From Mesorhizobium_L sp035547755 (lineage in GTDB: Bacteria > Pseudomonadota > Alphaproteobacteria > Rhizobiales > Rhizobiaceae), in the NCBI GenBank assembly GCA_035547755.1, contig DASZUG010000090.1, positions 62,001 to 126,000 of the forward strand: a DNA stretch of 64,000 nt, given 5' to 3'. The notes under the pieces are model-generated. The model saw only the letters and a program-made list of their open reading frames with translations. It was not told the origin of the DNA and searched no databases. The position numbers and the translations under genes are program-made. Shown one piece after another: positions 33,496 through 41,693 of this stretch (position 1 is the stretch's first letter; every line of letters starts with the position of its first letter).

Positions 33496-34917
33496 ATGCC
33501 CCGGATCCACACTGGCTTCTGGGCCTGGATTACGCGACCCTGGCGCGGGTCGTCCCTTGCTTCTCAGTTTTTGGTTACGGGCGGTCTTGTTGCGCTGTTC
33601 GCCATGCTTCTCGTCAGCGTGCTGGTGACGAGTTTGATCGAGCGCGCCGTCACCCGTAGTGCCGCGGCTACGACGGCTCTCTATGTCGACAGCGTCGTCG
33701 CTCCGCTGCTTCCCGACATGCAGAAAAGTACCATGTTGGACGACATCGTGCGGCGCGCCCTCGATGAAACGCTCGGCCAGGGCGCGCTGGGCCGTCGGCT
33801 GGAGGAAATGCGGCTCTGGGCGCGCGACGGCAGGATCCTCTATGCCAAGGAGAATTCGTTGATCGGCCGCCGCTTCGAAATCACGCCCGATCTCGCGCAC
33901 GCTTTTGCCGGACAAATGGTCGCGAACTACGATCACTATGATGTGCTCGACCAGAATGCCAAGCCGCCTACCGGACCGCTGCTCGAAATCTACAATCCGA
34001 TTCTGCAGCCCTGGTCGGGCAAGGTCGTGGCGGTGTTGGAGTTCTACGAAAGGGCGGACGATCTTCAGGCAGCGCTCGCGGGTGCGCGCATGAAGAGCTG
34101 GCTCGCAGTCGCGGCGGTGACGGCGTTTTTCTTCCTGCTTCTCAGCGCCATCGTCCTGCGCGGCAGCCGTACGATCGACCGGCAGGCAAGCGACCTCACC
34201 GCTCGCGTTTCGGAATTGACCGACCTTCTCGACCAGAACCGCGCGCTCCATGCCCGGGTGCGGCGGGCGAGCCAGCGGGTCACATCCCTGAACGAAAGCT
34301 ATTTGCGACGGCTGGGCGCCGACCTTCATGACGGTCCGGCCCAGTTGATCGCGCTTGCCTCTCTCCGTCTCGACAGCGAGGCGCTGCTCGCCGGCGGCGC
34401 GGCGCGCGAAGCCCGCGAAAGCGAAGTCGAGCAGATCCGGACGTCCCTCGGCGAGGCGCTGCAGGAAATACGAACGCTCTGTCATGGTCTCGTCCTGCCG
34501 CATATCGAAACCTCGGGCTTCGAAGGCGTGGTGTGCCACGCCATTGACGCATATGAGCAACGGACCGGCTCCCGAGTGGCGCGCCATATGGAAGATATGG
34601 ATATGGATATATCCATGCCGCTGCCGCAGCGGATCTGCGTCTATCGCTTTCTGCAGGAGGCCCTCAACAATGGCTACCGTCATTGCCGGGAAGCCAATCA
34701 GTCGGTCGCCATAGAGCGCTTCGGAGCGAAACTCCGCATCGCAGTGTCCGATGACGGACCTGGATTCGATCCCGACAGGATGAAGGCCGGCAGTATCGGC
34801 ATAGCCGGTATGCGCGAGCGGGTCGAAAGCCTTGGCGGATCGTTCGAGTTGGCCACCTCGCGTCTCGGGACGAAATTGGCGATGACGCTCGACGTCGAGG
34901 AGATCCATGAATCATGA
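33496..34917 (+). CDS. NarL-type sensor histidine kinase
   Basis: A 473-residue membrane kinase: TM1 at about 22-47, a 150-residue periplasmic sensor region, TM2 at about 198-218, a short coiled linker, a HisKA_3 domain with the phosphorylated histidine in ADLHDGPAQLIALASLRL, and a C-terminal HATPase (LQEALNNGYRHC, DDGPGFDP, GIAGMRERVESLGG). ATG 33496 (MPRIHTGFW) is preferred because the 60 codons upstream have atypical sequence. It overlaps the response-regulator gene by four bases. The signal is unknown; the periplasmic region lacks a recognisable domain. Confidence 0.9.
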   Translation: MPRIHTGFWAWITRPWRGSSLASQFLVTGGLVALFAMLLVSVLVTSLIERAVTRSAAATTALYVDSVVAPLLPDMQKSTMLDDIVRRALDETLGQGALGRRLEEMRLWARDGRILYAKENSLIGRRFEITPDLAHAFAGQMVANYDHYDVLDQNAKPPTGPLLEIYNPILQPWSGKVVAVLEFYERADDLQAALAGARMKSWLAVAAVTAFFFLLLSAIVLRGSRTIDRQASDLTARVSELTDLLDQNRALHARVRRASQRVTSLNESYLRRLGADLHDGPAQLIALASLRLDSEALLAGGAAREARESEVEQIRTSLGEALQEIRTLCHGLVLPHIETSGFEGVVCHAIDAYEQRTGSRVARHMEDMDMDISMPLPQRICVYRFLQEALNNGYRHCREANQSVAIERFGAKLRIAVSDDGPGFDPDRMKAGSIGIAGMRERVESLGGSFELATSRLGTKLAMTLDVEEIHES

Positions 34918-35573
34918 GTTCCACGGTGAGGATCGCTGTGATTGATGACCACCCACTCTTCAGGGAGGGCGTAATCCGCAGTCTGGCGGAAACTGGCCGG
35001 TTCACGGTCGTGGGAGAAGGCGGCTCCAGTGCGGATGCAATCCGGATCGCGGCAGAAGCGCGGCCGGACATTCTTCTGATCGACCTGTCCATGCCCGGTG
35101 AGGGGCTAAGCGCGATCGCTCCGATCAGGGCCAGCGATCCCGATATGCGCATCGTCATACTGACCGTATCGGAGGCAGCGGAAGATGTCGCGGTTGCGCT
35201 GAACAGCGGCGTCAACGGCTATGTGTTGAAAGGCGTTGGCTCCCGCGCGCTGACCGAGATACTTGCCGCCGTTGCGAATGGCGAAACCTACGTCACGCCC
35301 ACACTGTCGGCCCGCCTTCTCTCGCACCTTTCGTCGGGTAAGCATTCTCTCGTCATGACGAACCCCATCCACAGCCTCACCAGCCGTGAGCGAGAGGTTC
35401 TGGATCTGGTCGCCGAAGGCCTCAGCAACAAGGAGATCGCCATCAGGCTGGACCTGCACGAGAAGACGATAAAGCATCACATGACAGCCATTCTCGCCAA
35501 ATTGCGTGCCAGCAATCGAACCGAGGCCGCGATGAAGCTTCACGCCTCATCAGCCCGAAACCGGGTATTGTGA
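34914..35573 (+). CDS. NarL/LuxR-type response regulator
   Basis: A 219-residue regulator with an N-terminal receiver domain (acidic pair at DDHPLF, phospho-acceptor Asp57 in ILLIDLSMPG, conserved Lys106 in YVLKG) and a C-terminal LuxR helix-turn-helix (LTSREREVLDLVAEGLSNKE, about 153-200). Translational coupling to the kinase gene (ATGA) makes them a cognate pair. Its stop lies 30 bases from the stop of the convergent Gly/Asn-rich gene. That gene and others nearby are candidate targets. Confidence 0.94.
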   Translation: MSSTVRIAVIDDHPLFREGVIRSLAETGRFTVVGEGGSSADAIRIAAEARPDILLIDLSMPGEGLSAIAPIRASDPDMRIVILTVSEAAEDVAVALNSGVNGYVLKGVGSRALTEILAAVANGETYVTPTLSARLLSHLSSGKHSLVMTNPIHSLTSREREVLDLVAEGLSNKEIAIRLDLHEKTIKHHMTAILAKLRASNRTEAAMKLHASSARNRVL

Positions 35574-35602
35574 AGGGTATCGGGGAAGACCGATATTTAC
35601 AG

Positions 35603-36085
35603 TCAGCGGGCGGATCTGAGCCGCGAAACGTCACCGATCGTCGCCCGGCGGCGAACGATCAAGCGGCCTTGCGCGTCGCGCATTTCGTAGCGGCCACCGC
35701 TGACGCGCTCGCTCATCCCGTTTGCATGGACAACCCTGGCATAGCTCGTCGGACTGGCCGGCGTTGCATTCAAGCCGGACCCCGTCGGTGACGCGGATAC
35801 ACCGCCCTTGCCGTTTCCACCTTTGCCATTACCGTTATTGCCGTTCCCACCGTTATTGCCGCCGCCGTTGCCATTTCCATTTCCGCCGCCGTTGCCTCCG
35901 CCATTGCCATTGCCGCTCCCGCCTCCCCCTCCATTCCCGTTGCCATTTCCTCCACCATTGCCATTGCCATTGCCGTTGCCCTGTGCATTTGCGGTGCCGG
36001 CCAAGATTAAGGGGTTTGTGGCGGCGATTCCCAGCGCTGCTGCTCCGAGCAGTCGCGCGATTATCGTTCGCCGGGAAACGCTCAT
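35603..36085 (-). CDS. Secreted Gly/Asn-rich low-complexity protein with Tat-like signal
   Basis: A 160-residue protein. The N-terminus MSVSRRTIIARLLGAAALGI ending in GTANA-QG looks like a twin-arginine or Sec signal peptide. Residues about 35-100 are a tandem run of Gly-Asn dipeptides with a few Gly, Ser and Lys insertions. The C-terminal 60 residues are a compact conserved-looking module (YARVVHANGMSERVSGGRYE, MRDAQGRLIVRRRATIGDV). I do not recognise a named family. Repetitive GN tracts occur in surface and adhesive proteins and can vary in length by slippage. GTG 36121 upstream is a weaker alternative start. It converges on the two-component genes. Confidence 0.7.
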   Translation of the reverse strand: MSVSRRTIIARLLGAAALGIAATNPLILAGTANAQGNGNGNGNGGGNGNGNGGGGGSGNGNGGGNGGGNGNGNGGGNNGGNGNNGNGKGGNGKGGVSASPTGSGLNATPASPTSYARVVHANGMSERVSGGRYEMRDAQGRLIVRRRATIGDVSRLRSAR

Positions 36086-36161
36086 GCCGTACGGCTCTTC
36101 TTCGCAGCAAGGTTCGCTCACAGTCTACAACAAGCCAAAGGCTCTTGGCCCAGTCCGGTCC

Positions 36162-36197
36162 AAAAAAAGGCCCGCCAGACACCAGGGTCCGGCGGGC
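36162..36197 (-). terminator. Rho-independent terminator (minus strand)
   Basis: Read on the minus strand, GCCCGCCGGA / TCTGGCGGGC forms a stem of about ten pairs with an eight-base loop, followed directly by a run of seven T (plus-strand A-run 36162-36168). This is the clearest intrinsic terminator I saw in the window. It lies 34 bases after the stop of the small ORF at 36231-36359 and ends transcription coming from the right, before the Gly/Asn-rich gene. Confidence 0.85.
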
Positions 36198-36230
36198 ATC
36201 GGCGTAGGAAGGGACGATGCTACGCCGATC

Positions 36231-36359
36231 TCACCACAGCTCGTCATGTTCGAAGGACGACGCCGGCTGCGAAGATGCCGAAACTGGCAAGATGGCCGGC
36301 CGGTGCGGGTTACGAACTTGACTGGAGCTGCTTTTCGCATGCGCTCCCTTGAGCGGCAT
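36231..36359 (-). CDS. Possible small protein, 42 residues
   Basis: ATG 36359 to TGA 36231 encodes 42 residues, opening MPLKGAHAKSSSSQVRNPHR and ending ASSFEHDELW. The composition (basic, serine-rich, acidic-aromatic tail) is unlike a transmembrane or signal sequence. Support comes from the intrinsic terminator right after its stop and from the lack of any other gene that would need that terminator. No good ribosome site is visible before the ATG, so a non-coding transcript ending at the same terminator is an alternative. I do not recognise a family. Confidence 0.4.
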   Translation of the reverse strand: MPLKGAHAKSSSSQVRNPHRPAILPVSASSQPASSFEHDELW

Positions 36360-36535
36360 TGATCGTTCGTGCAGCAAAATCACCGAGTCCGCCAAGCGTT
36401 CCCACTTTTCTGCGGCTCTGGACCAATGCGCACGCGATCTGGGACTAAAGTCCGATGAGGCGCCCGATTGAGCCCGACCGATGGGCGCCCGATGCCTGCA
36501 AAGTCATCTGAACGCGCGGAGCACAGGATCCATTG

Positions 36536-37468
36536 TCAGAACGCGAACGGCTCGACCGTGACCCGACGTCCGATCGTGAACGCGTCCGCGACATGGACCA
36601 TCGGCGAAAGATCGACATCGCTTTGTGCGGTGGCGATCAGTTCCGCGAAGCGCCGATAGATGCCGGCGTATTCGCGGTTCGGTTCCTCGACCACGCTTCT
36701 CCCGTCGATCGCAAGCCCGGCGCCGCCACGGGACAAAATCATGTTGCCGCTTTCGGTCTCGATGGCGATGTCCCAGGTTTGCGGTCCTTCCTGACGCCAA
36801 TCGAACTCGGCGGTGATTTCGGCCCCTTCCGGATCGCGGAATGCAAGCGAAGCGGCGATCGGCGTGTCCCGGCGTTTCGGAAACTCCAATGTCGCCGAGG
36901 AAAGATGGACGGAGCGGGGATAGATTGCCGTCAGCACCGAAAGCGCATTGATGCCTGGATCGAAGACGCCGAGGCCGCCGGCATCCCAGATCCATTCCTG
37001 GCCAGGATGCCATCGCCTGACATCTTCCTTCCATGTGACGGCCACACGCCGGATCCGCTTTCCGGCCAGCCACTCGCGCGCCTTCGGCACGGCGGCGGCA
37101 AAACGGGAGTGCCAGGTGGCAAAGAGAGTGCAGCCCTTTTCCAACGCAAGCCGCTCCAGTTCATGCACTTCGCTCAATGTCGCGCCCGGCGGCTTTTCGA
37201 GCAGCACATGCTTGCGCGCGGCCAGCGCTTCCGCAGCGTAGGCGAAACGTGCCTGTGGCGGCATGCAAAGCGCAACCGAATCGATATCCGTCCTAGCGGA
37301 AAAAAGGCCGGAAAGATCATGGTACGCATCGATCCCATCCACCGTACCATGGCGGCTGACGGTTGCGGCCAGGACGAAATCGGGATCGCCTTCGATCGAG
37401 GGGATATGCTGGTCCCGCGCGATTTTTCCGATGCCCACGAGCGCGATCCGGTGAGGATTGTCCGTCAT
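36536..37468 (-). CDS. Gfo/Idh/MocA oxidoreductase, D-galactose 1-dehydrogenase-like
   Basis: A 310-residue NAD(P)-dependent oxidoreductase. The Rossmann motif is IALVGIGKIARDQHIPSI, the catalytic lysine lies in LLEKPPGATLSEV, and HSRFAAAVPKAREWL plus GGLGVFDPGINAL are typical of the galactose/arabinose 1-dehydrogenase branch, which makes galactonolactone. ATG 37468 has GAGG eight bases upstream; GTG 37477 is less likely. It stands alone on the minus strand. With the CUT2 importer and FadR-type regulator 3-8 kb away it suggests a galactose-type sugar route, but DeLey-Doudoroff dehydratase and aldolase genes are not in view. Confidence 0.85.
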   Translation of the reverse strand: MTDNPHRIALVGIGKIARDQHIPSIEGDPDFVLAATVSRHGTVDGIDAYHDLSGLFSARTDIDSVALCMPPQARFAYAAEALAARKHVLLEKPPGATLSEVHELERLALEKGCTLFATWHSRFAAAVPKAREWLAGKRIRRVAVTWKEDVRRWHPGQEWIWDAGGLGVFDPGINALSVLTAIYPRSVHLSSATLEFPKRRDTPIAASLAFRDPEGAEITAEFDWRQEGPQTWDIAIETESGNMILSRGGAGLAIDGRSVVEEPNREYAGIYRRFAELIATAQSDVDLSPMVHVADAFTIGRRVTVEPFAF

Positions 37469-37579
37469 CTCATTCACCTCAGGTCGGCCAATTTGCGATT
37501 GATATGATTATTTGGCGTTGGTTCTTCATCGCCGATAACCGCGGAAAGCGCAAGCTGCCGTTGAAGGGGAGTATGACCC

Positions 37580-38419
37580 TCAGCCGAACAACCCGTCGAG
37601 GAGAGGCATGCCCGCAATGGCCGAAATAGCGATGAGAACGAAGCAGATCGTGCGGAACATCTTTTCGCTGGCAAAGCCGAAAAGGTGACTTCCCGCTGCA
37701 AGACCGAGCGCATAACAGGGCGCGGCGAGGATCGCGATGGCAAGCACCTCCCATCCGATCAGGCCTCCCATCAAGTAACTGACGAATGAAAAAACAGACG
37801 AGATGGCGAAATAGAGGATGATGTTCGATCGGACGATCTTGCCTTCATGCCCTCCACCCAGCCAGTAAGCTGCAACCGGCGGCCCTCCGAGTTGCGCCGC
37901 GCCCGAGAAGAGGCCGGCGATCAGACCGACGCCTGCCGTATATTTCGGCCGCGGGCGCCCATGATAGCGCCAGCCGGAGATCAGAAAGGCGAGAAGCAGG
38001 AGCACGATAGCGCAGATCGCCCAGCGCAGAACGGTGGCGGGCGCCCAGGCCAGGATCGCCGCGCCGGCCGGAACGCCGACAATGGCGCCGGCGGCCATCG
38101 TTCCGACCTCCTTGCGATCCGCAAACCGCCAGGCATTGGGAAGCATCGCGGTGGTCAGCACCATATCGGCCAGCAGCAGGATCGGCGAAGCCTCCCTCGG
38201 ACCGATTGCCGCGCTGGCGAGGGGGATGAAGATGAGCGCCGCGCCGAAACCCGCAAAGCCCCGAACAAGCGCCGCGAAGAAGGCGGCCCCCAGAATGAAG
38301 ACGACGCTGCCGAAACTCTGCGTGATCACGAGGAATGGTCCGGAACTGGAGGATGAAGCGGCAAACCACCCTTCCTGTCTGGCCGCCTCCGTCACGTGTA
38401 GCCGTTTCGCTTCCGGCAT
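37580..38419 (-). CDS. TauE/SafE family membrane permease
   Basis: Inner-membrane protein of 279 residues (from ATG 38419) with about eight hydrophobic helices in two repeats, the TauE/SafE pattern of sulfite/sulfoacetate/organic-anion export. Key segments are FFAALVRGFAGFGAALIFIP in the first half and GLIAGLFSGAAQLGGPPVAA in the second, the duplicated GFGG/GG-P motifs of the family. The true start may be further inside, since the first 25 residues lack conservation. It ends a minus-strand run next to the tRNA. Confidence 0.88.
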   Translation of the reverse strand: MPEAKRLHVTEAARQEGWFAASSSSSGPFLVITQSFGSVVFILGAAFFAALVRGFAGFGAALIFIPLASAAIGPREASPILLLADMVLTTAMLPNAWRFADRKEVGTMAAGAIVGVPAGAAILAWAPATVLRWAICAIVLLLLAFLISGWRYHGRPRPKYTAGVGLIAGLFSGAAQLGGPPVAAYWLGGGHEGKIVRSNIILYFAISSVFSFVSYLMGGLIGWEVLAIAILAAPCYALGLAAGSHLFGFASEKMFRTICFVLIAISAIAGMPLLDGLFG

Positions 38420-38584
38420 GACTAGAACCAGTGACCCGCGTGGCAGTGTCACAGACGGCGCTCCGTCGCGAGTGACCGCTTCCGCGCCAAATCATTTTGT
38501 CGAAACAGGAGCCGCCATCACAAGCCGCGGAAACAGGAGGAACTCGGTGTACGAAATGCCTCGTTCGGATGTCCGGGAGGAAAT

Positions 38585-38660
38585 TGGTGGAGCTGAGGGG
38601 GATCGAACCCCTGACCTCATCATTGCGAACGATGCGCTCTCCCAGCTGAGCTACAGCCCC
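38585..38660 (-). tRNA. tRNA-Ala (anticodon CGC)
   Basis: Read on the minus strand, the 76-base sequence begins GGGGCTGTAGCTCAGCTGG and ends CAGCTCC-A-CCA with the CCA encoded. The acceptor stem pairs GGGGCTG with CAGCTCC (one G-T). The anticodon stem CATCG/TGATG encloses the loop TTCGCAA, placing CGC at positions 34-36, which reads GCG alanine codons. The T-arm GGTTCGATCCC box is intact. Confidence 0.97.
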
Positions 38661-38964
38661 GTCCACCAGTCGGAGCCGCATTTACGTGCGCACCCAGGCG
38701 ACTGTCAAGCGGTTGCCTTGGCTTGACCGATATCGGCGGAAACCGCCTTGCTCAGTGCGGCGGCGAGATCCCCGCGCGGTGGCGACGACGTGGCCGGTCG
38801 TCCAACAACCAGGATGTTTTGCCCCAGCGGCTGCTTTTCGCTTGTTCAAGGCCGGATTCCCACTCGCTTCGCACCCGAAACCTGATAAGCAGCGGGTTTC
38901 GATCGGCAGCACCGAATCCAAATCCGCAAGCGGTCCCGGCCTCCGCCGGGCGTGGGGTCTTCGC
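38661..38964. other. Gap between tRNA-Ala and the MFS gene; possible coding remnant on the minus strand
   Basis: No complete gene is supported. A minus-strand frame from 38845 down to TGA 38705 has no start codon but reads like a protein tail (QNILVVGRPATSSPPRGD, then LAAALSKAVSADIGQAKATA). It could be the end of a truncated gene. The MFS frame on the plus strand also stays open across this stretch from 38686, but its composition there is not protein-like. Confidence 0.3.
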
Positions 38965-40188
38965 ATGGCTGGAATTGCCGCCCTTGGCGTGGCTTACATT
39001 CTATCTCAATTCTATCGCTCCTTCATGGCGGTTCTGACCCCGGCGCTGACACTCGAACTCGGCGCCAGCAAGGCGGAATTGTCCTTGGCGTCGGGCGCCT
39101 GGTTCGCGGCTTTCGCGCTGCTCCAGTTCCCGATCGGTGTTTGGCTGGACAGATACGGACCGAAACGCACGGTGGCGGTCATTCTGGCGCTGTGCGGCGG
39201 CGGCGGGGCGCTTGTTTTCGCGCTTGCCACCGCGCCATGGATGATCGTCGTGGCGATGGCGCTTCTGGGCGCCGGTTGCGCGCCGGTACTGATGGCCGCC
39301 ATGTTCATATTCGCCCATTCCTATCCGCCGGCCCGGCTCGCCGTCATGACCTCGTGGATGATCGCCTTCGGCTCCGCCGGCAATGTGGCGGGTACATCGC
39401 CGCTCGCAGCGGCGGCGCAAGCCTTTGGATGGCGCAACGTGATGCTGGCGCTGGCTGCCGCCTCCCTGCTTACCGGCCTCGCGCTGATGGTGCTGGTGCG
39501 GGATCCGCGAATCGACAGGCATCCACATGCGAGCGTTGGTTTCTACGGTTTCGTCGAGGCCCTCAGGCTGAGGAAATTGTGGCCGATTTTCCCTTTGATC
39601 GGCATGAACTACGCGCCATCGGTCGGTATACTGGGCCTTTGGGCCGGGCCTTATCTCGCCGATGTTTACGGCGCTAACTCGCTTCTGATCGGCCATGTGA
39701 CGTTGTTTATGGCGATCGCGGTGGTGACGGGGTCCTTCGTCTACGGTCCGCTCGACACCATCTTCGGCACGCGCAAATGGGTGGTGGCCATCGGCAACAC
39801 GGGATCTGTCCTTGTCGTCGCTTTCCTGGCGCTGTTCCCGCAAAACGGTATCCCCGGCGTGACAGTCGCCCTCGTTCTGGTCGGCCTGTTCGGCGCCAGC
39901 TATGCCCTGATCATGACGCATGCGCGCGCCTACCTGCCGCCGCATCTGATGGGCCGCGGCATTACGCTTCTCAACTTTTTCTCGATGGGAACGGTCGGAA
40001 TAATGCAGTTCCTGACCGGCGCCGTGGCGACGGCGGCGACGGCGTCAGGCAAGCCGGCGCAGGCATATTCCGCTCTGTTCGCCTTTTATGCCCTTACACT
40101 CGCGGCAGCGGTCGTCATCTATCTCTTTTCGCAGGATGCACCGCCAGAGAGAGGCGGGTCGGCAACGGCAGATCCGCGCCGGCATTGA
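38965..40188 (+). CDS. MFS transporter
   Basis: A 407-residue, twelve-helix major-facilitator protein. The first helix begins AGIAALGVAYILSQFYRSFM, and the MFS loop 2-3 signature appears as GVWLDRYGPKRTV between helices 2 and 3. ATG 38965 is chosen because it lies just before the first helix, has GGGG seven bases upstream, and the open frame back to 38686 lacks good start signals. The family branch, with SFMAVLTPALTLELGASKAE, is frequent in rhizobia without a proven substrate. It stands alone between tRNA-Ala and the YggT gene. Confidence 0.88.
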   Translation: MAGIAALGVAYILSQFYRSFMAVLTPALTLELGASKAELSLASGAWFAAFALLQFPIGVWLDRYGPKRTVAVILALCGGGGALVFALATAPWMIVVAMALLGAGCAPVLMAAMFIFAHSYPPARLAVMTSWMIAFGSAGNVAGTSPLAAAAQAFGWRNVMLALAAASLLTGLALMVLVRDPRIDRHPHASVGFYGFVEALRLRKLWPIFPLIGMNYAPSVGILGLWAGPYLADVYGANSLLIGHVTLFMAIAVVTGSFVYGPLDTIFGTRKWVVAIGNTGSVLVVAFLALFPQNGIPGVTVALVLVGLFGASYALIMTHARAYLPPHLMGRGITLLNFFSMGTVGIMQFLTGAVATAATASGKPAQAYSALFAFYALTLAAAVVIYLFSQDAPPERGGSATADPRRH

Positions 40189-40341
40189 TCCGCGACGCAC
40201 GCCCGCGCAAAGCCGGCCGCGCGGTGCTGGATAGAGCAGTGCGCGTTATGCCTCCGGCTCCTTTCCAAGGCTCCGCTGCCTACGGGCTTGCCGGGCTCCG
40301 ACGCAATGTTTACATGTCGCGGGGTTTATCCGGAGGCGTGA

Positions 40342-40632
40342 ATGCTCGCTCTTATTCGAACCATCGACCTGGCGCTTTATCTTTACTGGCTGATCATCAT
40401 AGGGGCGGCGATCTTTTCCTGGCTCTATGCATTCAACGTCGTCAATCCACGCAACCAGTTCGTCGGAATGATCGGTGATTTCCTCTTCCGCGCCACGGAA
40501 CCCGCCTTGCGGCCGATCCGTCGCTTCATACCCGATCTCGGCGGGATCGATATTTCCCCCATCATTCTGCTGCTGATCATCTATTTCATTAGACAACTGC
40601 TCTGGACGACGGTCGCGCCGGCGCTGCTCTAG
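40342..40632 (+). CDS. YggT family membrane protein
   Basis: A 96-residue integral membrane protein with two hydrophobic helices (about 15-35 and 72-92) separated by the conserved YggT segment LYAFNVVNPRNQFVGMIGDF ... EPALRPIRRFIPDLGG. Ribosome site GGAGG is six to eight bases before ATG 40342. Homologues are linked with osmotic tolerance and, in other phyla, with division and thylakoid organisation. It ends two bases before the holA start, so the two are likely transcribed together. Confidence 0.92.
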   Translation: MLALIRTIDLALYLYWLIIIGAAIFSWLYAFNVVNPRNQFVGMIGDFLFRATEPALRPIRRFIPDLGGIDISPIILLLIIYFIRQLLWTTVAPALL

Positions 40633-40634
40633 GA

Positions 40635-41669
40635 ATGGCGCAGAAAAAGGCACACGAAGTCGATGCATGGCTCGCGAGGCCCGAGCCGTCACGGCAGATC
40701 GTCCTTATTTATGGCCCGGATCGAGGTCTCGTCTCGGAACGGACCCGGCAATTCGCGCAGGCGACCGGGCTGCCGCTTGGCGACCCGTTTTCCGTCATCC
40801 GTCTCGACGCAGCCGAACTCGACCAGTCGCCGGGAAGGCTCGAGGGCGAAGCGCGGACAGTCCCCATGTTCGCCGGCAGGCGCCTCATCTGGGTTGGGAA
40901 TGCCGGCGCGCAAAAGGCGCTCGTCGAGGATCTGAAACGGCTGATGCAATCCCCGGCCGAGGATACGCTTATCCTCATTGAAGCCGGCGATCTCAAGAAG
41001 GGAAGCCCGCTTCGCGCCGCTGTCGAGAGCACCGGCAACGCCATGGCGCTCCCCTGTTACGCCGACGATATGCGCTCGATCGATCTGTTGATTGATCAGG
41101 AATTGGGGCGCGAGAACCTCAGGATTTCGCTCGATGCCCGCGAGGCGCTGAAGGCGAGTTTAGGCGGAGACAGGCTCGCCAGCCGCGGCGAGATCACGAA
41201 GCTCGCTCTTTATGCCATCGACAAGGGCCAGATCGACCTTGACGATGTGAGGGCGGTCATCGGCGATGTCGGAGCCGTGTCGGCGGACGACGTCATCGAC
41301 GCCGTTCTTGGCGGAAAGCGGCGACAGTTCGAAACGGCTTTCTCGCGCTATGTCGCGGCCGGTTCGCAGACCTTCATCCTTCTGAACGCCGGCATGCGGC
41401 AATTCCAGGCCTTGCAGATGATGAAAGGCGCGATGGAAAAGAACGGGAAATCCGCAACCGCGGTTGTCGCCTCCGCGCGGCCCCCGGTCTTCTTCAGCCG
41501 CCGTGCGCTCGTCGAAAATGTTCTGAAAAGCTGGGCTCCGGACATGTTGGAACGCATGCTCGCCCTCCTTCAGCGGGCCATATTGCAATCCCGTCAGACG
41601 CCTGCTCTCGCAACCTCTATTACGCGCCAGGCCTTGTTATCGGTTTTGATCGCTCGTTCCAAACGTTAG
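40635..41669 (+). CDS. holA: DNA polymerase III subunit delta
   Basis: A 344-residue clamp-loader subunit that opens the beta clamp. The N-terminal domain keeps the degenerate nucleotide fold (VLIYGPDRGLVSERTRQ), followed by the AAA-lid helices and a C-terminal collar domain (RQFQALQMMKGAM, PPVFFSRRALVENVLKSW). ATG 40635 follows the YggT stop by two bases. In most Rhizobiales holA is preceded by leuS and lptE; here YggT takes that place. The gene converges on parB. Confidence 0.94.
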   Translation: MAQKKAHEVDAWLARPEPSRQIVLIYGPDRGLVSERTRQFAQATGLPLGDPFSVIRLDAAELDQSPGRLEGEARTVPMFAGRRLIWVGNAGAQKALVEDLKRLMQSPAEDTLILIEAGDLKKGSPLRAAVESTGNAMALPCYADDMRSIDLLIDQELGRENLRISLDAREALKASLGGDRLASRGEITKLALYAIDKGQIDLDDVRAVIGDVGAVSADDVIDAVLGGKRRQFETAFSRYVAAGSQTFILLNAGMRQFQALQMMKGAMEKNGKSATAVVASARPPVFFSRRALVENVLKSWAPDMLERMLALLQRAILQSRQTPALATSITRQALLSVLIARSKR

Positions 41670-41693
41670 TCGGCTCTGGAGTTGATAAGCCGG

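Noticed and set aside
35808..36362. A proline-leucine-rich plus-strand frame (FPPLPLPLLPFPP type)
   Set aside because: It is the complement of the Gly-Asn repeat tract of the minus-strand secreted protein, whose frame has a signal peptide and a non-repetitive C-terminus.
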